5,517 nucleotides of DNA, from positions 1 through 5,517 of the forward strand of contig JBKCNM010000043.1 of assembly GCA_046297395.1 (NCBI GenBank), in the 5' to 3' direction. How positions within the stretch are numbered: position 1 is the stretch's first letter; each line of letters begins with the position of its first letter. The notes below the pieces were generated by a model. It searched no databases and had not been told where the DNA came from. It worked only from the letters and a program-made list of their open reading frames with translations. The DNA is from JBEICQ01 sp046297395 (GTDB lineage: Bacteria; Bacteroidota; Bacteroidia; UBA4408). The translations under genes and the position numbers were made by a program. Below, piece by piece: positions 1 through 5,155 of the stretch.

Positions 1-2
1 AA

Positions 3-704
3 GAGGTGCTCGACAAGGAAAAAGATATTAAACGCCAGATCAAGAAAAAACAGGAAGAAGCCAACAAACTCAACCTGGCCATCATGAAAATGATTGATGA
101 TGAAATTCGAAAAGCAAGAAAAGAAGTGGAAGCTGCTTCAAAAAAAGCTGAGAAGAAAAAAGGGAAAAATACAAACAAAAAAGAAGGCGTTGCTGATAAG
201 AAGAATGGCAATACCGGTGAAGAAACGGCTACAGAAAATCGCAAAACCACCATTGAGTTACTCAACATTTCCCCGGAGGCCCAACAACTCAGCGATCATT
301 TCGAATCCAACAGAAATCGTCTTCCCTGGCCTGTTGCCTCGGGCTCGGTGATTAGTTCTTTCGGAGAACATGAACATCCCCTGCTCAAAGGAATCAAGAT
401 TAAAAACAATGGCATCAACATTGTTACCGGTCACGATAGTCGCATCCGTGCTGTTTTCGATGGGGAAATCACCGGGGTCGTAAGCATACCGGGAGCCGGA
501 AAAGCAGTGATTGTAAGACACGGAGAATATCTTACCGATTATGGAAACCTCAACGAGGTGTATGTGAGCAAAGGAGAAAAAGTAAAATCAAAACAAAATC
601 TTGGTATGGCCATGGCCAACGAGGAGAACAAGCCCGAGTTGCATTTTGAAGTGTGGCGCGGAACGAGTACACTCAACCCGGAAAACTGGCTGATCAATAA
701 ATAA
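3..704 (+). CDS. EnvC-like murein hydrolase activator, degenerate LytM/M23 domain (5' partial)
   Basis: The reading frame is open to the left edge, so the N-terminus lies outside the window; the GTG at 6 is not a credible start. Numbering from that GTG, residues 1-80 are highly charged, Lys/Glu-rich and coiled-coil-like, and a LytM (M23) beta-sheet domain runs from about 108 to the end. In active M23 enzymes the zinc ligands lie in HxGxD and HxH. Here the first motif is NNGIN (134-138) and the second is ELH (211-213), so only one of four ligands survives, and the usual YxHL has become YGNL. As in E. coli EnvC, this points to a non-catalytic activator of periplasmic amidases that split septal peptidoglycan; that role is inferred from the family. 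It ends 8 bp before surE and is probably co-transcribed with it. The LytM assignment is firm; the partner amidase is unknown. Confidence 0.85.
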   Translation, partial: EVLDKEKDIKRQIKKKQEEANKLNLAIMKMIDDEIRKARKEVEAASKKAEKKKGKNTNKKEGVADKKNGNTGEETATENRKTTIELLNISPEAQQLSDHFESNRNRLPWPVASGSVISSFGEHEHPLLKGIKIKNNGINIVTGHDSRIRAVFDGEITGVVSIPGAGKAVIVRHGEYLTDYGNLNEVYVSKGEKVKSKQNLGMAMANEENKPELHFEVWRGTSTLNPENWLINK

Positions 705-712
705 TCACAAAC

Positions 713-1486
713 ATGAAAAACAAGAGACCCCTTATATTGGTCACCAACGACGATGGTATTACAGCTCCCGGCATTCGCGCACTAATAGAATCAGTAAGAG
801 ACCTGGGGGACTTGGTGGTGATTGCACCCGACAAACCCCAGTCTGGTATGGGACACGCCATTACCCTAAACTCCACTTTGCGCATTCATGCCATTCAGGA
901 TGTGGAAGGAATAACGGAATATTCCTGTTCCGGTACGCCGGCCGATTGCGTAAAAATTGCCATCGGTAGATTTCTTCCTCGGAAGCCCGACCTGTGCGTT
1001 TCGGGAATTAACCATGGCTCCAATTCCTCTATTAATGTTATTTATTCGGGTACGATGAGCGCTGCTGTAGAAGGATGCATTGAGGGCATTCCCTCGGTGG
1101 GATTTTCCCTGTGTGACCACTCACTGGAGGCTGACTTTTCCAATGCAAAACGCGTGGTGCAGAAGGTGAGCAAAAAAATTTTGGAAAACGGTTTGCCACA
1201 GGGCACTTGTCTCAATGTAAATATTCCTAAGGTGCCTGCAGAGGAACTCAAAGGGATTAAAGTATGCCGTCAGGCGAATGCCATTTGGGAAGAAACATTT
1301 GATGAGCGTACCGATCCATCAGGCAGGAAGTATTACTGGCTCACAGGTTATTTTAAAAACCTTGATGATGGCAAGGATACAGATGAATGGGCCTTGTCTC
1401 AGGGATATGTTTCGGTGGTACCGGTAGGCATTGATTTTACCGCACACCGATTTATCAATGAACTTCAATCATGGAACCTCAAATAA
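713..1486 (+). CDS. surE: 5'/3'-nucleotidase SurE (survival protein)
   Basis: SurE is a cytosolic metal-dependent phosphatase that removes phosphate from nucleoside 5'- and 3'-monophosphates and can act on short polyphosphate. The 257-residue length is normal for the family. The N-terminus carries the family signature TNDDGITAPG (11-20). By alignment with the Thermotoga enzyme, the metal ligands are Asp13, Asp14, Ser44 (in PQSGMGHAIT) and Asn100 (in SGINHG). SGTPADCVKIAI (73-84), YSGTMSAAVEG (111-121) and NVNIP follow in the expected order. The ATG at 713 places the first beta strand directly before the DD motif, and no Shine-Dalgarno is seen, as is usual in Bacteroidota. It lies 8 bp after the EnvC-like gene and overlaps the following small gene by 16 bp, so it is mid-operon. 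All recognised key residues are present and the gene looks intact. Confidence 0.96.
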   Translation: MKNKRPLILVTNDDGITAPGIRALIESVRDLGDLVVIAPDKPQSGMGHAITLNSTLRIHAIQDVEGITEYSCSGTPADCVKIAIGRFLPRKPDLCVSGINHGSNSSINVIYSGTMSAAVEGCIEGIPSVGFSLCDHSLEADFSNAKRVVQKVSKKILENGLPQGTCLNVNIPKVPAEELKGIKVCRQANAIWEETFDERTDPSGRKYYWLTGYFKNLDDGKDTDEWALSQGYVSVVPVGIDFTAHRFINELQSWNLK

Positions 1487-1779
1487 AATCGAAAGACACA
1501 AGGGATACCCTGCTGGGCATGCTCCTGGGTATCGTGCTTCCTTTTATTGCCTTGTTCTTATTTTATCTCAGGAGTTATAGCCACCGCATGCAGGCAGGTG
1601 CATTTATGGAATTGCTGTTTGAAAAAAACCTTTTTGCTCCACTCATTGCACTTTGCTGTATCACCAATCTTGTCGGGTTTTTTGTCCTGTACTTTTTGCG
1701 CAAGAACTATGCTGCAAGAGGAATTATTTTTGCCACATTGCTTTTTGCGCTGTATGTGGTTTATACAAAACTGATCTGA
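1471..1779 (+). CDS. small three-helix membrane protein of unknown function
   Basis: This 102-residue protein has a short charged N-terminus followed by three hydrophobic stretches at about 13-33, 54-75 and 83-99, which predict three inner-membrane helices. Basic residues (LRSYSHR after helix 1, LRKNYAAR between helices 2 and 3) give a hint of topology. No catalytic motif is visible and I do not recognise a named family. The ATG lies inside the last codons of surE (16-bp overlap, different frame), so translation is probably coupled to surE. Its stop codon (1777-1779) directly abuts the stop codon of the convergent repressor gene. In several Bacteroidota, surE is followed by a lipid A gene, lpxB; that gene is not here, which may mean the order has been rearranged. 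The gene is likely real because of the operon position and consistent hydrophobic pattern; its function is unknown. Confidence 0.75.
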   Translation: MEPQIKSKDTRDTLLGMLLGIVLPFIALFLFYLRSYSHRMQAGAFMELLFEKNLFAPLIALCCITNLVGFFVLYFLRKNYAARGIIFATLLFALYVVYTKLI

Positions 1780-2511
1780 TCAGGAGCCTAACAATTGCTC
1801 CAGCTTACGGATTCTTTTTTCGAGCACCTCTATTCTTTCGTCGGCAGGCACAGATGCCTGCATCATGCCTGTGATACGCGCTTCTACAAGCCAAAACTCC
1901 ATGATTTCTTCGCGGGGAATAATGTAGGAAGGATACTCCTCTTCATTCTCTGAAATGGCTGTAAAAGCCAACTGCATTTTTTTAATTTTTTTGGCCACAA
2001 TGGAACCATCCTGTAAAACCAAAATATAAACAGGTCCGTATTTAAGCGCACTTATATCCTCTACCCTGCTGCATACCACAATATCTTTTCCGAAAAGCGC
2101 AGGAACCATGCTGTTGCCCTTGATTTCGAAAGCACGGTATTGTTGTCCGTAAAACCCGGGAAGCCTGAAGGTTGGCAGCTTGTCGAGCGTTGCACCTTCC
2201 TGTTTGAGCCCCTGAAGATAACCGGCAGCAGCTTTTTGTTCTACAAAAATAATGTTGTCGTTTTTGTCTTGAACAGCTTCCTGAGTGAGTACTTCAGTAT
2301 CGGTCATTTGCCCCTCTCCCTTGAGCAACCAGGCGGGATTAAGACCAAACAGATCAACGGCTTTTTTAAGCACCTGGAGTGAAACTGCATTGCGGCCTCT
2401 TTCAATATCACAATAAGATCCGGGTTGTAAACCTATTCTTCTTGCAAAGTCCACCTGCTGCATGCCGAGGCTTTCGCGAAAAATCTTTAATCGGATGTTT
2501 TCATTGCTCAT
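1780..2511 (-). CDS. XRE-family repressor with LexA-like S24 self-cleaving domain
   Basis: The 243-residue protein has two parts. Residues 5-63 form a Cro/CI-type helix-turn-helix with the pattern QQVDFARRIGLQPGSYCDIERG (19-40, given here as its span). Residues 88-215 form an S24/LexA-type domain. An Ala-Gly pair in KAAAGY (Ala96-Gly97) matches the LexA/CI cleavage site; GNSM gives the nucleophile Ser134, and IVAKKI supplies the general-base Lys174 (or 175). Spacing between Ser and Lys, about 40 residues, fits LexA. The last 17 residues are a leucine-heptad helix, possibly for oligomerisation. By family, such proteins repress promoters until RecA-type DNA-damage signalling or another cue triggers self-cleavage. 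It is divergent from the cyclase gene, and a palindrome overlapping its own promoter suggests autorepression. It could be a prophage-type repressor or a host regulator; no phage genes are seen nearby. Confidence 0.9.
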   Translation of the reverse strand: MSNENIRLKIFRESLGMQQVDFARRIGLQPGSYCDIERGRNAVSLQVLKKAVDLFGLNPAWLLKGEGQMTDTEVLTQEAVQDKNDNIIFVEQKAAAGYLQGLKQEGATLDKLPTFRLPGFYGQQYRAFEIKGNSMVPALFGKDIVVCSRVEDISALKYGPVYILVLQDGSIVAKKIKKMQLAFTAISENEEEYPSYIIPREEIMEFWLVEARITGMMQASVPADERIEVLEKRIRKLEQLLGS

Positions 2512-2513
2512 GG

Positions 2514-2525
2514 GTACAAATGTAC
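2514..2525. promoter_or_regulatory. candidate operator for the S24 repressor
   Basis: GTACA-AA-TGTAC is an inverted repeat with 5-bp arms, and each arm also contains the self-complementary GTAC. It covers the -7 element of the repressor promoter and ends 2 bp before the start codon. That is the expected place for an autorepression site, but binding by this protein is an inference. Confidence 0.45.
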
Positions 2526-2546
2526 ATTTTGCTTCGACACTTCAAA
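2517..2546 (-). promoter_or_regulatory. Bacteroidota-type promoter of the S24 repressor
   Basis: Read on the minus strand, a perfect TAnnTTTG -7 element (TACATTTG, 2524-2517) lies 5 bases before the ATG. A TTTG -33 element lies 18 bases further upstream (2546-2543). Transcription should start within a few bases of the ATG, so the mRNA would be nearly leaderless. The elements follow the known Bacteroides consensus; activity is inferred. Confidence 0.7.
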
Positions 2547-2578
2547 CAGCTGCCTCAAAGAGCAGAACCCAAAATGGG

Positions 2579-2586
2579 TATCTTTG
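2579..2586 (+). promoter_or_regulatory. -7 promoter element of the cyclase gene
   Basis: TATCTTTG is a perfect TAnnTTTG match 13 bases before the ATG at 2600. No good TTTG/TTG -33 element is found at the normal distance, so the promoter may be weak or need an activator. The predicted leader is about 10 bases. Confidence 0.5.
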
Positions 2587-2599
2587 AAAAAACGGAGTT

Positions 2600-3361
2600 A
2601 TGCAAATTGAATTTCAACACAGCAAAAAAAAATATTTGGCCGATTTATCGGTACCCATTAACATCGCTATTCCGCTCGGTACTCAAGCGACTCAAGTGAG
2701 TGCTTGGCATTGTTCACCTCCCCGGATAGAACCCGTGGTGATGGGCGATTGGGTGGGTGAAGTAAGCAAAGGTGCTCCGGTAAACTTTAGAAATATCTTT
2801 TTTAATCCCCATGGAAATGGTACGCATACAGAATGTGTGGGACATATTAGCAAGGAATGGATATCTGTGAACCGCAACCTGAAAAAATATCACTTCATGG
2901 CCCTCTTGATCTCAGTTGAACCCTCTATCATCGGAGAAGACAGGGTAATTATGCCTGAGCAATTAGAGGCGCTCATTGCCTGTAAAGAACAACCGGAAGC
3001 ACTTATCATCCGCACCCTACCGCAAACACAAAACAAAATACACATGCAGTATACCGGAAGCAATCCACCTTATATGCATCATGCCTGCGCCGAGGTATTG
3101 CATGCATCAGGCATACAGCACCTGCTGATTGATTTACCCTCGGTAGACCGAGAAGAGGATGAAGGAAAATTATTGATGCATCATGCATTCTGGAGTGATT
3201 CCGACAAGTTGAATAATCCGCGTACCATTACAGAGCTCGTGTTTGTAGATGAAGACACTAAAGATGGAATGTATTTGCTGAATATGATGATTGCGCCATT
3301 TGAAAACGATGCCACTCCATCAAAACCGGTTTTATATAGATTACTCGAAAAAGCACATTGA
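2600..3361 (+). CDS. cyclase / kynurenine formamidase-like metal-dependent hydrolase
   Basis: This 253-residue protein resembles the cyclase family (PF04199), which includes the zinc enzyme N-formylkynurenine formamidase KynB and some polyketide cyclases. The family metal motif is HxGTHxDxxxH; here it reads HGNGTHTECVGH (71-82). Asp is replaced by Glu78, and the first His is displaced by one position. A second conserved patch, LLIDLPSVDREEDEG (175-189), followed by MHHAFW (193-198) and TELVF (211-215), would supply the rest of the active-site shell. The N-terminus YLADLSVPINIAIPL matches the expected start of the fold. The substrate is unknown; no tryptophan-catabolism gene lies beside it, so KynB should not be assumed. 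The ATG at 2600 follows a TAnnTTTG element. The neighbouring divergent repressor could regulate it. Length and domain layout look complete. Confidence 0.82.
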   Translation: MQIEFQHSKKKYLADLSVPINIAIPLGTQATQVSAWHCSPPRIEPVVMGDWVGEVSKGAPVNFRNIFFNPHGNGTHTECVGHISKEWISVNRNLKKYHFMALLISVEPSIIGEDRVIMPEQLEALIACKEQPEALIIRTLPQTQNKIHMQYTGSNPPYMHHACAEVLHASGIQHLLIDLPSVDREEDEGKLLMHHAFWSDSDKLNNPRTITELVFVDEDTKDGMYLLNMMIAPFENDATPSKPVLYRLLEKAH

Positions 3362-3616
3362 ATCTCTACACCATTTTTTCTCATTTGTAGTTGATAGGGA
3401 TTGTTTTGTCATTCATTTTCGTGAAAAGCTAATCCTTCGCTTTATGTAAAAAAATAATTGCTTGCCTTTGAATGGGAGAGATTTTGAGGGTGAGTTGAAT
3501 GTTTGTTTGGAGCGTGGAGAAGGGCTTGGGGATATGCCTGTAAAAGAAACAAAAAACATTTTTTTTGGCAGCTCGAGTGTTGTTGATGAGTGCGTGATTG
3601 TATTTACTATCTCAAA

Positions 3617-3631
3617 TGGGGCTTTGCCCCA
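3617..3631. repeat. perfect GC hairpin TGGGGC-TTT-GCCCCA
   Basis: A 6-bp perfect stem with a 3-base loop. It is followed by AAACCCCAAT and no T-run, so it is not a simple terminator in the plus direction. It opens the compound stem-loop array that continues to 3858. Confidence 0.6.
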
Positions 3632-3639
3632 AACCCCAA

Positions 3640-3720
3640 TTACTTTTTTGCTCATGAAGGTTTGTTTTTTCAAGGTATTCGCGAGCTCGCTTCGCTCGGT
3701 AGCCTTGATTAAAAAAGTAA
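3640..3720. repeat. 81-bp nested inverted repeat
   Basis: The outer arms TTACTTTTTT (3640-3649) and AAAAAAGTAA (3711-3720) are perfect. Inside them TCAAGG (3670-3675) pairs with CCTTGA (3703-3708), and CGAGC (3682-3686) pairs with GCTCG (3694-3698). The three stems are collinear, so the whole unit could fold into one long interrupted hairpin. Confidence 0.7.
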
Positions 3721-3722
3721 CC

Positions 3723-3858
3723 AAAAAAATAAAGAAATTCCCGAGGCAATCAGCTGCGCTGACCAGAAGACAAAGGCTAAAAAGTGTCCAAGGCATCCCC
3801 GTTTCTTAACGCCTTTGTCTTCCTTTGCTGGCGGGAATTTCGGGGGGGTTCTTTTTTT
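3723..3858. repeat. 136-bp nested inverted repeat
   Basis: Four arms are nested in order: A7 (3723-3729) with T7 (3852-3858); GAAATTCCCG (3734-3743) with CGGGAATTTC (3832-3841); CAGC (3751-3754) with GCTG (3827-3830); and GAAGACAAAGGC (3766-3777) with GCCTTTGTCTTC (3811-3822), a perfect 12-bp stem with a 33-base loop. The regular nesting argues for a selected fold or a repeat-element end structure rather than chance. Confidence 0.75.
3822..3845. repeat. 24-bp direct repeat, copy 1
   Basis: CCTTTGCTGGCGGGAATTTC plus GGGG. It matches 4170-4193 at 23 of 24 positions (T/C at 3829 versus 4177). This copy is also the right-hand arm region of the large nested inverted repeat. Confidence 0.7.
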
Positions 3859-3869
3859 ATTAAAGGTTA

Positions 3870-3897
3870 TTTCATAATCAATTTTGAAGTTATGAAA
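3870..3897. repeat. 8-bp inverted repeat TTTCATAA / TTATGAAA
   Basis: Perfect 8-bp arms (3870-3877 and 3890-3897) with a 12-base AT-rich loop. No T-run follows, so a terminator role is unlikely. Confidence 0.45.
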
Positions 3898-3937
3898 ATT
3901 GCTTTGGTGGAAATGATAATAGGTAAGGCTTATTCCC

Positions 3938-3976
3938 TCCCCCTTGTGCGCTTGAGCGTGCGTAAGCGAAGGGGGA
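3938..3976. repeat. interrupted GC-rich hairpin
   Basis: TCCCCCTT (3938-3945) pairs with AAGGGGGA (3969-3976), and CGCTT (3949-3953) pairs with AAGCG (3964-3968), with a 3-base bulge on the left arm and a 10-base loop. The stem totals 13 bp. It lacks a following T-run. It resembles the kind of intergenic hairpin that recurs within a genome, but only one copy is present here. Confidence 0.55.
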
Positions 3977-4169
3977 AAGGCGGTAAACATACAAGAGCTG
4001 AAATTATTTGGGTTGTTTTCCCATGATAAAGTTGTGCATGTAGATATAGTTTTCCGACAGGGGGATGACAAAGGCCTGCTGCTAAAATTTAGGAAAAACA
4101 TTTTGCAGTCCGAGGTCATCTCTACTTCAGTAAATGCTTGTTGAATATCATACCTTAAAATACTGAATT

Positions 4170-4193
4170 CCTTTGCCGGCGGGAATTTCGGGG
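4170..4193. repeat. 24-bp direct repeat, copy 2
   Basis: CCTTTGCCGGCGGGAATTTC plus GGGG, one mismatch from 3822-3845, 348 bp downstream. Here it stands without the long left-hand arm, so it looks like a solo or truncated copy of the repeat element end. Confidence 0.7.
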
Positions 4194-4234
4194 AGTGATG
4201 ATTTTTAAATTTCAGCAAATGGAGAAGCCGGAGT

Positions 4235-4253
4235 AATTGCTGGATTAGCAATT
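4235..4253. repeat. 7-bp hairpin AATTGCT / AGCAATT
   Basis: Perfect 7-bp arms around the 5-base loop GGATT, extendable by one G-T pair. No T-run follows. Function unknown. Confidence 0.4.
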
Positions 4254-4309
4254 GAATAGCGCATGTTGATGCCATGGGGTTTGTTTGTGGACTTCTCTCA
4301 GTTTTTTTG

Positions 4310-4326
4310 GGGAAGCGGTGCTTCCC
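4310..4326. repeat. 7-bp hairpin GGGAAGC-GGT-GCTTCCC
   Basis: Perfect 7-bp stem with a 3-base loop. A run of seven T lies before it on the plus strand, so neither strand shows the hairpin-then-T order of an intrinsic terminator. Confidence 0.5.
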
Positions 4327-4397
4327 ACCCCACTCGCAAAATTACTTCACTAATATGTTGAGAGGAAATCAATGCAGGCTTTGGCCTCAATCCTATG

Positions 4398-4428
4398 TTT
4401 GCTGTAAGAAGAAAGTTCTCTACCTTTG
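4398..4428 (+). promoter_or_regulatory. near-perfect Bacteroidota promoter of the zeta toxin gene
   Basis: TTTG (4398-4401), a 19-base spacer, then TACCTTTG (4421-4428), matching the TTTG...TAnnTTTG consensus in both elements and in spacing. The ATG begins 4 bases after the -7 element, so transcription is expected to start at or next to the A of the start codon, giving a leaderless mRNA. This also argues against the TTG at 4426 as start, because it lies inside the -7 element. Confidence 0.75.
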
Positions 4429-4431
4429 AAC

Positions 4432-5049
4432 ATGCAGGAAAAAAAGCTATACATCATCAGCGGTTGCAATGGAGCAGGTAAAACAACAGCCTCATTCAAC
4501 ATTCTTCCTGATTTACTAAACTGTAAAGAGTTTGTTAACGCAGATGAAATAGCCAGAGGCCTTTCTCCGTTTAAACCCGAAAGCGTTTCTATTGAAGCCG
4601 GTAGATTAATGCTTAAAAGAATCAAAGAGTTAATAAATTCGAATCAAGATTTCTCATTTGAAACCACTCTTTCTTCAAAATCTTTTATTAAAATAATTGA
4701 TTCTGCTAGGTCGAGAGGCTATTATATTACATTAATTTTCTTTTGGCTAGAATCGATTGAATTAGCTAAAGATAGAGTAAAAAAAAGAGTTTCAGAAGGC
4801 GGTCATAATATCGAAACAGATGTAATTGAAAGAAGATACAAAGCAGGTATAAAAAATCTCTTTAAATTGTATTGCGATAAAGTAGATTCTTTATTAATCT
4901 ATGATAATTCAAAAGCAGAATCAGAATTAATTGCAGAAAAAGAAATCGAAAATGATTTTTTCACCGTTCACCATTCACAAAAGTTCAACGCATTAAAAAT
5001 GAAAATAATTGAGCAGGAAAGAGAAAGAAATTCTGAAAGAGAAAATTAA
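4432..5049 (+). CDS. zeta-toxin family P-loop kinase
   Basis: A 205-residue protein with a Walker A motif GCNGAGKTT (11-19), then NADEIA (36-41), FETTLS (76-81), the lid-like run RVKKRVSEGGH (115-125) with RRY (134-136), and YDNS (157-160). These match zeta/PezT-related ATPases; classical zeta toxins phosphorylate UDP-N-acetylglucosamine and block peptidoglycan synthesis. The substrate of this branch is not shown by the sequence. I chose the ATG at 4432 over the in-frame TTG at 4426 because the latter sits inside the promoter -7 element. Codons are very AT-rich: two 60-base rows in the gene count 22% and 25% GC, against 50% in a surE row, which suggests recent transfer. The last 41 bp overlap a small ORF in another frame that is the likely partner. 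No epsilon/PezA-type antitoxin precedes it. All recognised motifs are intact. Confidence 0.88.
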   Translation: MQEKKLYIISGCNGAGKTTASFNILPDLLNCKEFVNADEIARGLSPFKPESVSIEAGRLMLKRIKELINSNQDFSFETTLSSKSFIKIIDSARSRGYYITLIFFWLESIELAKDRVKKRVSEGGHNIETDVIERRYKAGIKNLFKLYCDKVDSLLIYDNSKAESELIAEKEIENDFFTVHHSQKFNALKMKIIEQERERNSEREN

Positions 5050-5155
5050 GCTGGCGATTAAAATTTCCTCTCAAAAGTTAATTGAGAGAAAAAAAGCACT
5101 TGGACAAAATCTCGTTATTAGCGAAAACGGAAAAATTAAAGTTATAAAGCCTTAG
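5009..5155 (+). CDS. small basic protein, probable partner/antitoxin of the zeta kinase
   Basis: A 48-codon frame, overlapping the 3' end of the zeta gene by 41 bp in a different frame. In-frame stops at 5000 and 5006 leave TTG 5009 as the first usable start; CTG 5033 or 5051 are alternatives, so the start is uncertain. The N-terminal half is a basic helix (KEKIKLAIKISSQKLIERKK), followed by a short beta-hairpin-like end, LVISENGKIKVIKP. From memory, small ORFs with a helix followed by a VVSxxGKVVxI-type ending often sit directly after zeta-type kinases in Bacteroidota and Proteobacteria; this is recognition, not a search result. Overlap implies translational coupling. It is unlike epsilon/PezA, being shorter and downstream of the toxin. 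A role in neutralising the kinase is inferred. Confidence 0.65.
   Translation: MSRKEKEILKEKIKLAIKISSQKLIERKKALGQNLVISENGKIKVIKP
5068..5088. repeat. 7-bp inverted repeat CTCTCAA / TTGAGAG inside the small ORF
   Basis: Perfect 7-bp arms (5068-5074 and 5082-5088) separated by AAGTTAA. The same half-site, TTGAGAG, occurs at 4358-4364 upstream of the zeta promoter. It could be a hairpin or a protein site, or a chance product of AT-rich coding sequence. Confidence 0.35.

Larger units (their letters stand above)
3362..4431. other. long intergenic stretch, repeat-rich, no convincing gene
   Basis: About 1.07 kb without a gene I can support. The open frames that cross it (for example 3462-3809 plus and 3709-4275 minus) run through inverted repeats, have low-complexity or repeated peptides such as KFPPAKE twice, and carry no family motif, so I read them as repeat shadows. 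From 3362 to about 3610 I see only AT-rich sequence with weak dyads and no terminator after the cyclase gene. From 3617 to 3975 dyads are dense. From 3976 to 4397 there are a few hairpins (4079-4108, 4235-4253, 4310-4326), and then the promoter of the zeta gene. Confidence 0.7.

Noticed and set aside
1783..1820. Possible terminator after the surE operon (GGAGC / GCTCC hairpin, then T6)
   Set aside because: The stem is only 5 bp with a 9-base loop, the T-run is 13 bases away, and it lies inside the convergent repressor coding sequence.
2140..2699. Two plus-strand frames (2140-2382, 2379-2699) opposite the repressor
   Set aside because: They lie antisense to a well-supported repressor gene, then run across the divergent promoter into the cyclase gene. 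No motif supports them.
3462..3809. 115-codon plus-strand open frame
   Set aside because: It runs through both large inverted repeats, has no promoter or family motif, and its C-terminal peptide (KKVTKK, RQSAALTRR) is a translation of the repeat arms.
3617..3976. CRISPR array
   Set aside because: The repeats are inverted and of differing sequence and spacing; there are no regularly spaced identical direct repeats.
3709..4275. 188-codon minus-strand open frame
   Set aside because: It contains KFPPAKE twice because it crosses both copies of the 24-bp direct repeat. The composition is irregular and no domain is recognisable.
4301..4326. GGGAAGC hairpin as intrinsic terminator
   Set aside because: The T-run precedes the hairpin on the plus strand and would be an A-run after it on the minus strand, so the order is wrong for both directions.
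4350..4625. 91-codon minus-strand frame over the zeta promoter and gene start
   Set aside because: Antisense shadow of the Walker A region; no promoter or motif of its own, although a promoter is clear on the plus strand.
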